A stretch of 47,934 nt of DNA from Alphaproteobacteria bacterium HGW-Alphaproteobacteria-6 (GCA_002841115.1 PHEC01000005.1:1-47934); one strand, 5' to 3'; positions 26,316 to 34,846 are shown, counted from the stretch's first letter. Made by a program: numbers and translations. The notes: generated by a model from the letters alone, not told the origin.

Positions 26316-27869
26316 TCAGCGGAAAAAGATGTTGTAGTCCGCCCGGATCGCCGCATCGATCTCGGGCGCGATCTGCATTCCCGCCTTCGCCAGGATATCG
26401 TTCTTCCGCGCGATTGCCCGATCCAGCAGCATCGGCCGGCCGGCCTCGACCCATTCCTTCGGGCTCATCCGATTGGCCGTAGTCGGATAGACATATTCGG
26501 TCTGCATCAGCCTCAGCGTCTGATCCGAACCGAGGTAATGGCCCGGCCCGCCCAGGCAGACCTCCTTCATCACCTCGATCGAGGTCGAATCCTCGGTCAC
26601 CTCGATGCCCCGCACACAGCGCAGCACCTGCCCGAGGATATCGTCGCCAAGAACCAGGCTCTCAAGGCAGAAGCCGAGAAGCGAGGCATGCATCCCCGCC
26701 GCCTCATAGACCATGTTCAGCCCCGAAAGCCCGGCCAGAACGTTGGTGATGCCCTGCTCCCAGCCCGCCTGCATGTCGGGCAACTTGGAATCGCTGATCC
26801 CCGCCGCCGCACCGCCGGGAAGCCCATAGAACCGGTGCATCTGCGCACAACCGGCGGTCAGCAGCGCCTGTTCGGCCGAACCCCCCGACATCGCGCCAGT
26901 GCGCAGGTCCGAGACGAAGGGCCAGGTGCCGAAGACCGCCGGATGCCCCGGCGCCATCGCGTTGACATAGACGACCCCGGCAAGACATTCCGCCACCGCC
27001 TGCACGATGGCCAGCGCGATCGGCGCCGGCGCCGTCGCCCCCGCCTGACCCGCACTCAAAAGCAGCACCGGCATGCCGCCCCGGATGCAGGCTTCCATGG
27101 TGATGCAGGCCTCCTCGGCGAATTTCATCGGCGGCACGACGAAGCAGTTGGAGTTCGAGATGAAGGGCCGCGCCCGCCACGCCGCCTCGCCGCCGGCGAT
27201 GCGGTGGATCATCCCGAACGAAGGCGCCACATGCGCGGGCTCGCTGAACGAGGTGCCGACATGTTTCGTCGTCCCCGCGCAGCAGGCGTAAAGCGTGTTG
27301 AGGTCCATCTCGAGGTTGTCGATCACGTCCCGGCAGACCATCGCGCGCTGGAAGAAATGAACGTTGTCAAGAGTATGGGTGATCCGCGCCGCGTCATAGA
27401 GGTCCTGCGCGGTGGACTCGCGGTAGGTATTGGTCGCGAGGTCCACGATATGCACCGCGGCGCCGGCGGTGCCGAAATGGACATTCGAGCCGGTCAGATG
27501 CAGGTCATGCTTCGGATCGCGCCCGTAGAGCGTGATGTCGCGTGCCGCCAGCGCCAGCATGTCCTCCACGAGGGCGCGGGGAAAGCGGATGCGCCCGTCC
27601 TCGCCCTGCACCGCCCCGGCGCCGGTCAGGATCGCCACCCCCGACTTCGGCGCCTGCGAAAGCCCGATCACTTCCAGCGCCTCCAGCGCCGCGGCATGGA
27701 TCCGCGCCATCCCCGCTTCGGTCAGCGGCTTGTATTGTCCGCCCGGCAGCCCGGCCCGGATCGGCCGCAACGCCTCGGCAAGCGGCGCCGCCCGCGCCGC
27801 CCGGCGCGCCTCGCGCCCGCCCGCCCTTGCCGCCCGCCGCGGCCCGCACTTCAGCGCATCGTCCGACAT
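26316..27869 (-). CDS. MttB-family methyltransferase, non-pyrrolysine type
   Basis: A 517-residue protein of the trimethylamine methyltransferase (MttB) superfamily. Members transfer a methyl group from methylamine or quaternary amines (for example glycine betaine, proline betaine, carnitine) to a corrinoid protein. No in-frame amber codon exists, so it is the non-pyrrolysine (MtgB-like) type. Typical blocks: GGQYKPLTEAGMARIHAAALE, HLTGSNVHFGTAGAAVHIVD, and YGLPGGAAAGISDSKLPDMQAG, ending in AEIDAAIRADYN-like sequence. No corrinoid protein or corrinoid methyltransferase is in the window. The operon places it next to two folate-domain FAD dehydrogenases, so the methyl acceptor could differ from the classical one. 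Substrate is inferred only as an N-methylated compound. Confidence 0.85.
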   Translation of the reverse strand: MSDDALKCGPRRAARAGGREARRAARAAPLAEALRPIRAGLPGGQYKPLTEAGMARIHAAALEALEVIGLSQAPKSGVAILTGAGAVQGEDGRIRFPRALVEDMLALAARDITLYGRDPKHDLHLTGSNVHFGTAGAAVHIVDLATNTYRESTAQDLYDAARITHTLDNVHFFQRAMVCRDVIDNLEMDLNTLYACCAGTTKHVGTSFSEPAHVAPSFGMIHRIAGGEAAWRARPFISNSNCFVVPPMKFAEEACITMEACIRGGMPVLLLSAGQAGATAPAPIALAIVQAVAECLAGVVYVNAMAPGHPAVFGTWPFVSDLRTGAMSGGSAEQALLTAGCAQMHRFYGLPGGAAAGISDSKLPDMQAGWEQGITNVLAGLSGLNMVYEAAGMHASLLGFCLESLVLGDDILGQVLRCVRGIEVTEDSTSIEVMKEVCLGGPGHYLGSDQTLRLMQTEYVYPTTANRMSPKEWVEAGRPMLLDRAIARKNDILAKAGMQIAPEIDAAIRADYNIFFR

Positions 27870-27909
27870 CGCCGTCTCTCCCTGAAAACCCCCGGCCTTC
27901 TTCGTTGCG

Positions 27910-27953
27910 AAAAAACCCTCGGGGGGATCCCGGGGGGCAGAGGGCCCCCCGGG
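27910..27953 (-). terminator. GC-rich stem-loop and T6 run between the first FAD/GcvT gene and mttB
   Basis: CCCGGGGGGC (27929-27938) pairs with GCCCCCCGGG (27944-27953), 10 bp, loop of 5. In the minus-strand RNA it is followed after 13 bases by UUUUUU (27915-27910). It resembles a second element at 30446-30466. Since it sits inside the operon, it may be a partial terminator or a dispersed palindromic element. Confidence 0.5.
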
Positions 27954-27959
27954 CTGCCA

Positions 27960-30404
27960 TCACATCCGCACCCGCAGACCTTCGGGGTCATACATCGGCC
28001 TCAATGACATCTCTGCCGCCACCCGCCGCCCGGCGATCTCGATCTCGTAGGCCGAGGCCAGCAGATCCTCCGCCCGCTCGCCCCTGCAGGGCAGATAGCC
28101 CATGCCGATCGCCGCGCCGAGGTGATGGCCGTAAGCGCCCGAGGTCAGGTGGCCGACGATCCGGCCGTCCCGCACGACGGGTTCGTTGTGATAGACCATC
28201 ACCTCCGGGTCCGAGAGACGAAACTGCACCAGCCGCCGCTCCAGCCCCGCCTCCTTCTTGCGCAACACCGCATCGCGGCCGATGAAGGCGGGCTTCGCCA
28301 TCGCCACTGCAAACCCCAGGCCCGCCTCCAGCACGTGATCCTCGGAAGTGATGTCATGGCCGAAATGGCGGAACGCCTTCTCGATCCGGCAGCCATCCAT
28401 CATGTGCATGCCGCAAAGCTTCAGCCCGACATCGTCCCCTGCCTCCCGCAGCACCTCGAAGACATGGCCGGCCATGTCCGAGGACACATAGATCTCCCAC
28501 CCGAGCTCGCCGACATAAGAGACCCGGTGCGCCCGCGCGAGACCCATGCCGATCTCGATCTCGCGCGCCCACCCGAACGGGTGGCCCGCGTTCGAGAAAT
28601 CGTCGGGCGAGACCCGGGCCATCAACGCGCGCGCCTTCGGCCCCATCACCGCCAGCACGCCCTCGGCGGCGGTCACATCGGTCAGCACCACGCTGAAGTC
28701 ACCGAGATGCCGGCGCATCCAGGCCTGATCCTTCGGCCGCGTCACCGCCGGGGTGACGACCAGATAGGCGGTCTCGGAAAGCCGCGTCACCGTCACATCC
28801 GCCTCGATCCCGCCCCTGCTGTTCAAAAACTGGGTATAGACGATCCGCCCCGCCGGCACCGCAACATCCGCACCGCAGAGATGGCCAAGAAAAGCCTCCG
28901 CATCGCGCCCCTCGACCCTGATCTTGCCGAAGCTGGACATGTCGTAAAGGCCGACACCCTCACGGATCGCCCGGTGCTCCTCGGCGACATTGCCGAACCA
29001 GCTCTGCCGGCCCCAGGAATACTCATAGGCGCGCACCTGCCCCGGCCCGGCGAACCAGTTCGCCCGTTCCCAGCCGCCGATCTCGCCAAAGACCGCGCCC
29101 TCGGCCGCGAGATGCGCATGAAACGGACTGCGCCGCACCCCGCGCGCCGTGGCCTTCTGCCGATAGGGAAAATGATCGGCGTAAAGCAGGCCCAGCGTCT
29201 CTTTCGAGCGCTCGAAAAGATAGCGCCGGTTGCCCTGGAAGGGCTGGTTGCGCCCCACGTCCACGTCGGAAAGGTCGAAGGGCTTCTCGCCCGTCTCCAT
29301 CCAGTCCGCCAGCGCCATGCCGGCACCGCCGGCCGACTGGATGCCGATCGAGTTGAACCCGGCGGCAACCCAGAAATTGTCGACCTCCAGCGACTGGCCA
29401 AGGTTGTAAGCGTCATCCGGGGTAAAGCTTTCCGGCCCGTTGAAGAAGGTATGGATGCCGGCCTCGGCCAGCATCGGCAGCCGGTTGACCGCGCGCTCCA
29501 GGATCGGCTCGAAATGGTCAAGGTCCTCGGGCAGCTGGTCAAAGCAGAAATCCTCGGGGATGCCCGCCATCCCCCAGGGCTTGGCATCGGGCTCGAAGGC
29601 GCCGAGCAGATATTTCCCGGCATCCTCCTTGTAATAGGCGCATTCATCCGGCACCCGCAGCACCGGCATCTGCGAAAGGCCGGGGATCGGCTCGGTGACG
29701 ATGTAGAAATGCTCGCAGGCATGCAGCGGCACGGTCACCCCGGCCATCCGGCCCACCTCGCGGCCCCACATCCCGGCGCAGTTCACTACATGTTCGGCCT
29801 GAATAGACCCTGTTTCGCCGCCTCGCTCCCAGGTCACGGCAGTCGCACGCCGCCCGGCAACGCGCACCCCCGTCACCTTCACGCCCTCGGCCACCAGCGC
29901 CCCGCGGGCCCGCGCCCCCTTGGCCAGCGCCAACGCGATGTTGGCCGGATCCCCCTGCCCGTCGGTCGGCAGCCAGACCCCAGCCTTTACCCCTTCGATA
30001 TTGAGATGCGGATATCGCGCCTTCACCTCGCTGGGCGACAACTCCTCCACCGGCACCGCGAAGCCCCGCGCCATCGAGGCCGAACGAAACAGCTCCTCCT
30101 TGCGCGCCTCCGTCAGCGCGACCGAGATCGAGCCCACGGTGCGCATCCCGGTGGCCAGCCCGGTCTCCGCCTCCAGCCCGCGGTACAGATCGGCGGAATA
30201 TTTCGCCAGCCGCGTCATATTGGCCGAAGCCCTGAGTTGCCCGATCAGCCCGGCGGCATGCCATGTCGTGCCTGAGGTCAGCTGCCGGCGCTCCAGAAGC
30301 ACCACATCGGTCCAGCCAAGCCTGGTCAGGTGATAGGCCACCGAACAGCCGACCACCCCGCCGCCGATGATCACGCATCTTGCCCTTTGTGGCAGGTCAG
30401 ACAC
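27960..30404 (-). CDS. FAD-dependent oxidoreductase with C-terminal GcvT domain (dimethylglycine/sarcosine dehydrogenase family), paralogue 1
   Basis: An 814-residue flavoenzyme with two halves. The N-terminal DAO fold (about 1-380) has CVIIGGGVVGCSVAYHL and TSGTTWHAAGLIGQL, where the His is the expected covalent flavin attachment residue of this family. The C-terminal half (about 430-810) is a folate-binding aminomethyltransferase (GcvT) domain: GVGLYDMSSFGKIRVEG, VSYVGELGWEIYVS, RIEKAFRHFGHDIT. Family members oxidise N-methyl groups of dimethylglycine or sarcosine and pass the one-carbon unit to tetrahydrofolate. A GTG start (30404) has AAAGGCG upstream. It lies 71 bp downstream of its paralogue at 30476. 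Confidence 0.9.
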   Translation of the reverse strand: MSDLPQRARCVIIGGGVVGCSVAYHLTRLGWTDVVLLERRQLTSGTTWHAAGLIGQLRASANMTRLAKYSADLYRGLEAETGLATGMRTVGSISVALTEARKEELFRSASMARGFAVPVEELSPSEVKARYPHLNIEGVKAGVWLPTDGQGDPANIALALAKGARARGALVAEGVKVTGVRVAGRRATAVTWERGGETGSIQAEHVVNCAGMWGREVGRMAGVTVPLHACEHFYIVTEPIPGLSQMPVLRVPDECAYYKEDAGKYLLGAFEPDAKPWGMAGIPEDFCFDQLPEDLDHFEPILERAVNRLPMLAEAGIHTFFNGPESFTPDDAYNLGQSLEVDNFWVAAGFNSIGIQSAGGAGMALADWMETGEKPFDLSDVDVGRNQPFQGNRRYLFERSKETLGLLYADHFPYRQKATARGVRRSPFHAHLAAEGAVFGEIGGWERANWFAGPGQVRAYEYSWGRQSWFGNVAEEHRAIREGVGLYDMSSFGKIRVEGRDAEAFLGHLCGADVAVPAGRIVYTQFLNSRGGIEADVTVTRLSETAYLVVTPAVTRPKDQAWMRRHLGDFSVVLTDVTAAEGVLAVMGPKARALMARVSPDDFSNAGHPFGWAREIEIGMGLARAHRVSYVGELGWEIYVSSDMAGHVFEVLREAGDDVGLKLCGMHMMDGCRIEKAFRHFGHDITSEDHVLEAGLGFAVAMAKPAFIGRDAVLRKKEAGLERRLVQFRLSDPEVMVYHNEPVVRDGRIVGHLTSGAYGHHLGAAIGMGYLPCRGERAEDLLASAYEIEIAGRRVAAEMSLRPMYDPEGLRVRM

Positions 30405-30445
30405 TCATTTCGCCTTTCATCTTGGACCAAATACCGCGCGGGGGT

Positions 30446-30466
30446 CCGGGGGCGCGAAGCCCCCGG
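30446..30466. repeat. GC-rich palindromic element between the two FAD/GcvT genes
   Basis: CCGGGGGC (30446-30453), loop GCGAA, GCCCCCGG (30459-30466); it lies 10 bp after the stop of the upstream gene (30476). Its surrounding pattern (GGGGGTCCGGGGGC...GCCCCCGGC) resembles the element at 27921-27953. No T-run is attached. Confidence 0.6.
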
Positions 30467-30475
30467 CCGCCACCG

Positions 30476-32938
30476 TCACGCACGCAGCCTCAGGTTTTCC
30501 GGATCCCACAGCGGGCCATCGGGCTGGACCGTGGCGCGGTGGCGTTCTCCATGGATCTCCACGTCGATATCGGTGCCGGGCACCGCAAGATCGGCGCGCA
30601 GCATGGCCAGCGCCACCGAGGCCCCGACCCGGTAGCCCCAGGCGCCGCTCGTCGTCTCGCCGACGATCTCGTCGCCGTGCCAGAGCGTCGACATATGGGG
30701 CGCATCGGCCTCACCAGCATCGACGAGCAGCGTCACGAAGCGCTTTCTCACCCCGCGCTGCTTCTCGGCCAGAAGGGCGGCCTTGCCGGGAAAGTCCTGC
30801 GGCTTGTCGAATTTCACGAACCGTTCCAGCCCGCCCTCCAGCATCGAATAATCGGTCGAGAGGTCGCCCTTCCACGCGCGATAGCCCTTCTCGACGCGCA
30901 GGGAATTCAGCGCCCACATCCCGAAGGGCCGCAGCCCATGCGCCTGCCCCGCCTGCCAGACCGCATCGAAAACGGCGGTGCTATCGGGCGCCTTCGTATG
31001 GATCTCCCAGCCCAGCTCTCCGGCAAAGGACACCCGCACCAGCCGCGCCCAATGCCCGGCGATCTCGGTCGCCTGATGCGTTAGCCAGGGCTGGCTCAGG
31101 TCGGCGTCGCAGATATCGGACAGCAGCGCACGAGAGGCAGGCCCCGCGAGGATCTGCGTCATGTAATCCTTCGTTCGGTTGGTGAGGGTGACGCCCGCCA
31201 CGCCCTCCAGACGCCGCGCCAGCAACTCATAATCGTGCCACTCGGCGGCGGCGGCGGTGATCAGCGTCATCAGGTCGTCGCGGTGGCGCACCACCGACAT
31301 CTCGGTCAGGATACGGCCCCGCGCATCGGCGAAATAGACCAGCCCGATGCGCCCCACGCGCGGCACCACGCCGGTGATCTGCGCCGCAAGCCATTCCGCC
31401 GCCCCCGCCCCCTCGATGTTGAACCGCGAGAAACCGGGCAGGTCGAGGATACCGCAAGCATCGCGCACCGCCTCGCATTCTTGCCGGATGCGCGGCTCCC
31501 ACGGCCCCGCGCGACCCCATGTCTGGGTGGCCTCCTCCGAGGTATCATCCCCCGGCTGCGCGAACCAGTTGGCGCGCTCCCAGCCGTTATAGGCGCCCAT
31601 CTGCCCGCCCAGCGCCTTGATCCGGTCATGGATCGGCGAAAGCTTGCGGTCAGGCGCGGCGGGCCATCGCGCCATCGGAAAATGCATGGCATATTCGTGG
31701 CCGTAGACTTCCTTGCCCTTGGCGATGCAATAGTCGCGGTCGGTGTAGTCGGTGAAGCGGCGCGGGTCGCAGGACCACATGTCCCATTCCGTCGCCCCCT
31801 CGGTCACCCATTCCGCCAGCACCTTGCCGGCGCCCCCCGCCTGGGCGATGCCGAAGGTGAAGACGCAGGCCTCGAACGCATTCGCCACCCCCGGCATCGG
31901 CCCGATCAGCGGATTACCGTCGGGCGCATAGGGGATCGGGCCGTTGATGACCTTGGAAACCCCGGCGGTGCCCAGAAGCGGCACCCGCGCCATCGCATCC
32001 TCGATATAGGGTTCCAGCCGGTCGAGATCGTCGGGGAAAAGCTGGAAGCTGAAATCCTCCGGGAAGGGGTCGTCCGGCGTCACCCAATGCGCCCGGCAAT
32101 TCCTCTCGTAGGGGCCAAGATTGAAGCCGCTTTTTTCCTGCCGGAGGTAATAGGAGGTATCGACATCGCGCAGCAGCGGCAGTTTGTGGCCCACCTCTCT
32201 CGTCCAGGCCTCGATCTCGGCGATCGGCTCGGACAGAAGATACTGGTGGCTCATCACCATCATCGGCACGGTGCGGCCGCCGAAGGGTCGGAACCATTCG
32301 CCGACCTTCTGGGCATAGTAGCCGGCGGCATTCACCACGATTTCGGCCCGGATAGAGCCTTTTTCGGTGTGGATCACCCATTCGCCGCCCTCGCGCCCGA
32401 CCCCTGTTGCCGGGGTGTGGCGCAGGATTGCAGCACCCATGTCGCGCGCCCCCTTCGCCAGCGCCTGGGTCAGCTGCGCCGGGTCGATGTCGCCGTCGGC
32501 CGGATCAAAAAGCGCACCCTTCAGGTCATGCAGTTCGAGGAACGGATACTTGCCGCGGATCTCGTCGACGCCGAGAACCTCGAGCGCCATCCCCTGATAG
32601 CGCCCCATCCCCCTGGCGCGGGCAAACTCCTGCATCCGCTCCTTCGAATGGGCCAGCCGGACAGAGCCGGTGACGTGGTAGTTCATCGGATAGCCGACCG
32701 CCTCGCCGAGGCCGCGGTAAAGCTCGGTCGAATAGCGCTGCATGTTCATCAGCGACCACGAGGTCGAGAAGGTCGGCACATTGCCGGCCGCGTGCCAGGT
32801 GGAGCCCGCCGTCAGCTCGTTCTTCTCCAGCAGAACGCAGTCGGTCCAGCCCGCTTTCGCCAGATGGTAAAGCGCCGAGACGCCGACCGCGCCCCCGCCG
32901 ATGATCACCACCCGCGCCGTCGATGGTGCCCTGCTCAT
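30476..32938 (-). CDS. FAD-dependent oxidoreductase with C-terminal GcvT domain (dimethylglycine/sarcosine dehydrogenase family), paralogue 2
   Basis: First gene of the catabolic series, 820 residues. N-terminal FAD site RVVIIGGGAVGVSALYHLAKAG and TAGSTWHAAGNVPTF with the presumed covalent-flavin His; the middle DPADGDIDPAQLTQALAKGA and AAGYYAQKVGEWF are typical. A C-terminal GcvT half (about 430-815) contains CGILDLPGFSRFNIEG, FAGELGWEIHTKAP and LRVEKGYRAWKGDLS. The ATG at 32938 has GGGAGG upstream; the frame before it (to 33004) is in the intergenic regulatory region. The paralogue at 27960 shares the layout but differs widely, so the two probably act on different methylated intermediates. 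Confidence 0.9.
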   Translation of the reverse strand: MSRAPSTARVVIIGGGAVGVSALYHLAKAGWTDCVLLEKNELTAGSTWHAAGNVPTFSTSWSLMNMQRYSTELYRGLGEAVGYPMNYHVTGSVRLAHSKERMQEFARARGMGRYQGMALEVLGVDEIRGKYPFLELHDLKGALFDPADGDIDPAQLTQALAKGARDMGAAILRHTPATGVGREGGEWVIHTEKGSIRAEIVVNAAGYYAQKVGEWFRPFGGRTVPMMVMSHQYLLSEPIAEIEAWTREVGHKLPLLRDVDTSYYLRQEKSGFNLGPYERNCRAHWVTPDDPFPEDFSFQLFPDDLDRLEPYIEDAMARVPLLGTAGVSKVINGPIPYAPDGNPLIGPMPGVANAFEACVFTFGIAQAGGAGKVLAEWVTEGATEWDMWSCDPRRFTDYTDRDYCIAKGKEVYGHEYAMHFPMARWPAAPDRKLSPIHDRIKALGGQMGAYNGWERANWFAQPGDDTSEEATQTWGRAGPWEPRIRQECEAVRDACGILDLPGFSRFNIEGAGAAEWLAAQITGVVPRVGRIGLVYFADARGRILTEMSVVRHRDDLMTLITAAAAEWHDYELLARRLEGVAGVTLTNRTKDYMTQILAGPASRALLSDICDADLSQPWLTHQATEIAGHWARLVRVSFAGELGWEIHTKAPDSTAVFDAVWQAGQAHGLRPFGMWALNSLRVEKGYRAWKGDLSTDYSMLEGGLERFVKFDKPQDFPGKAALLAEKQRGVRKRFVTLLVDAGEADAPHMSTLWHGDEIVGETTSGAWGYRVGASVALAMLRADLAVPGTDIDVEIHGERHRATVQPDGPLWDPENLRLRA

Positions 32939-32955
32939 CACCCGCCCTCCCGACT

Positions 32956-32965
32956 TGTCGCGACA
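32956..32965. promoter_or_regulatory. Palindrome TGTCGCGACA at the predicted operon start
   Basis: A 10-bp perfect palindrome just downstream of the predicted -10 box of the FAD/GcvT operon, where the transcript would begin. A regulator or polymerase block here is possible; short palindromes also occur by chance. Confidence 0.35.
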
Positions 32966-32966
32966 G

Positions 32967-32995
32967 AGTATCGGCGCGCATCGATGCGCTTTCAA
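32967..32995 (-). promoter_or_regulatory. Candidate promoter of the methylated-amine operon
   Basis: TTGAAA (32995-32990), 17 bases, GATACT (32972-32967), about 29 bp before the first gene's ATG. A 14-bp perfect palindrome GCGCATCGATGCGC (32976-32989) fills the spacer. Predicted start of transcription is near 32960. Confidence 0.55.
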
Positions 32996-33015
32996 TTCGT
33001 CCACCGCCGGTTTAT

Positions 33016-33034
33016 TGATCGGAAAATCCGATCA
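33016..33034. promoter_or_regulatory. Perfect 19-bp palindrome, probable LysR-type operator
   Basis: TGATCGGA-AAA-TCCGATCA is perfectly symmetric, and its inner part TCGGAAAATCCGA has the T-N11-A form typical of LysR regulators. Its centre (33025) lies about 65 bp upstream of the predicted start of the divergent operon (near 32960), the usual distance for a LysR recognition site. Its last base touches the ribosome site (AGGAG, 33034-33038) of the lysR gene, which would allow autorepression. Confidence 0.7.
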
Positions 33035-33044
33035 GGAGCCGGCC

Positions 33045-33965
33045 ATGCAGATCGAACTGATCGAGACCTTTCTGGATCTGTGCGAAACCCGCAGCTTCAA
33101 CCGCAGCGCCGACCGGCTCGGGGTGACGCAGTCGACGGTCTCGGGCCGGATCCGCGCGCTTGAATCGCTGCTTGGCCGCCGGCTGTTCACCCGCTCGCGG
33201 GCCGGGACCGACCTGACCACCGAAGGGCTGCGGTTCGAGCCGCATGCCCGCAGCCTGCGCCACGGCTGGACCGAGGCACTGCACGCGACCCGCGACGGCG
33301 GCCTTGCCGCCGCGACCATGCGGATCGGTATCCAGAACGACCTGGTCGGCGGCCACTTCAGCGGCCTGATCGCCGACTTCCGCGCCGCCATGCCCGACAC
33401 CGCCTTCTTCTTCGAGGCCGACTATTCGGTGCAGATGTGCAGCGATCTGGTGACCGGGGCCGCGGATTTCGCCATCCTCTTCTCGCCGCGGATCCATCCC
33501 GACCTGCATTTCGAGACCCTGGGCGAGGTCACCTACCGGATGGTCTCGACCGCTGCCGACCGGCTGGCGGCGGTCGATCCGGCGACCTATATCCTGGCCA
33601 ATTACGCGCCGGCCTTCGCCCAGAGTCATGCCGCCCTGCATCCCGGCCTGACCGCGGCATCGCTGTCGATCGGCCAGAACGCGGCGATGGTGGCGCTGTT
33701 GCGGGCGCTGGGCGGGGCGGCCTATGTGCTTGGCCAGTCGGCCGACGATCTGCTGCGCGACAGGCTGTGCCGCCCGGTCGCCGATGCGCCGCCGATCCCG
33801 CAGACGATCTTTGCCGGCGTCAACATGCGTCATCGCCACCGCAGCCCGCAGCGCCGGCTGATGCAGATCCTGCGCCGCCATTTCGGCACCCAGCCGCCCG
33901 CGCCGCGGACCCGGGGCCGCCAGGCGGAGTGTTTCAGGCCCTCGCCCGAAGGTGACGGCGATTGA
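33045..33965 (+). CDS. LysR family transcriptional regulator
   Basis: A 306-residue regulator. An N-terminal winged helix-turn-helix (about 1-60; IETFLDLCETRSFNRSADRL, then TQSTVSGRIRALESLLGRRLFTR) is followed by a periplasmic-binding-protein-like effector domain (about 85-285; MRIGIQNDLVGGHFSGLI). Start ATG at 33045 with AGGAG 6 bases upstream. It is divergent from the FAD/GcvT operon, the standard arrangement for a LysR activator of the neighbouring pathway; the inducer is presumably the pathway's substrate or an intermediate. The C-terminus is unusually Arg/His-rich (NMRHRHRSPQRRLM). Confidence 0.9.
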   Translation: MQIELIETFLDLCETRSFNRSADRLGVTQSTVSGRIRALESLLGRRLFTRSRAGTDLTTEGLRFEPHARSLRHGWTEALHATRDGGLAAATMRIGIQNDLVGGHFSGLIADFRAAMPDTAFFFEADYSVQMCSDLVTGAADFAILFSPRIHPDLHFETLGEVTYRMVSTAADRLAAVDPATYILANYAPAFAQSHAALHPGLTAASLSIGQNAAMVALLRALGGAAYVLGQSADDLLRDRLCRPVADAPPIPQTIFAGVNMRHRHRSPQRRLMQILRRHFGTQPPAPRTRGRQAECFRPSPEGDGD

Positions 33966-34032
33966 TTTCGCGTTGCGGCCGCCCGGCGCTAGGCTGGGGC
34001 AAGGACCGCGCAGGCCCGCAAAGAGGTGCATC

Positions 34033-34833
34033 ATGCCGACAAGGCCCGTCACCATCTACGACCGGATCCTAGACCGGATCGGCCGGCACATGGCGCGCAA
34101 GCTCAACCAGCCGAGTTCGGGCTACCGGCCCTTCACGCCCTCGGACCCCGACCGGCTGCGCCGTGCCCTGCGGCCGGCCGATGTCATCCTGGTCGAGGGC
34201 CGCGAGCGGGTCTCGAACGCGATCAAGTATCTGACGCAATCGACCTGGTCGCACGCCGCGATCTATGTCGGCGACGCCCTGCCGGCCCCCGCCGATGGCG
34301 GCGAGCGGCCGCAGCTGATCGAGGTCAACGCCGGTCAGGGCTGCATCGCGGTGCCGCTGTCGAAATATGCCGACTACAACACAAGGATCTGTCGGGCGAC
34401 CGGCCTGACCCCGGTCGAGCGCGCCCGCGTCGCGGCCTTCATGACCGCGCGGCTCGGGCTTGACTACGACATGCGCAACATCTTCGACCTGTTGCGGTTC
34501 TTCTTCCCGACCCCGCCGGTGCCGGTGCGCTGGCGGCGGCGGATGATCGCGTTGGGCTCGGGCGATCCGTCGCGGGCGATCTGTTCGTCGCTGATCGCTC
34601 AGGCGTTCCAGTCGGTGCGCTATCCGATCCTGCCCGATGTGACCGTCGAGGATGCGTCCGGCGCCGGCGACTACATGCGCCGCGAGGTCTATCACATCCG
34701 CCACCACTCGCTTTTCGCGCCGCGCGACTTCGACCTGTCGCCCTATTTCGAGGTCATCAAGCCCGAGCCGCTGGCGGTGGACTTTCGCCAGATGGTCTGG
34801 GCGGACGGCGACCGGCGAATGGCCGGCGCCTGA
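34033..34833 (+). CDS. YiiX/YebB-like protein with permuted papain-like (C92-type) fold
   Basis: A 266-residue protein of the permuted papain-like amidase family. The catalytic histidine-region is STWSHAAIYVGD, LIEVNAGQGCIAVPLS follows, and the late cysteine is in SRAICSSLIAQAFQSV, the permuted order expected for NlpC/P60-related C92 proteins. There is no signal peptide or lipobox, so it seems cytoplasmic or membrane-associated through FDLLRFFFPTPPVPV. The ATG at 34033 has AAGAGG upstream; an upstream in-frame GTG at 33952 is less likely. Substrate unknown. It is convergent with the kinase gene. Confidence 0.65.
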   Translation: MPTRPVTIYDRILDRIGRHMARKLNQPSSGYRPFTPSDPDRLRRALRPADVILVEGRERVSNAIKYLTQSTWSHAAIYVGDALPAPADGGERPQLIEVNAGQGCIAVPLSKYADYNTRICRATGLTPVERARVAAFMTARLGLDYDMRNIFDLLRFFFPTPPVPVRWRRRMIALGSGDPSRAICSSLIAQAFQSVRYPILPDVTVEDASGAGDYMRREVYHIRHHSLFAPRDFDLSPYFEVIKPEPLAVDFRQMVWADGDRRMAGA

Positions 34834-34846
34834 GGTCGGCGACCGC

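Noticed and set aside
26316-27869. Pyrrolysine-type MttB
   Set aside because: No in-frame amber codon interrupts the gene and there is no pylTS-like gene nearby.
25698-28007. A 769-codon plus-strand open frame over the HIBADH-like and mttB genes
   Set aside because: Same reason; the minus-strand frames carry all recognisable motifs.
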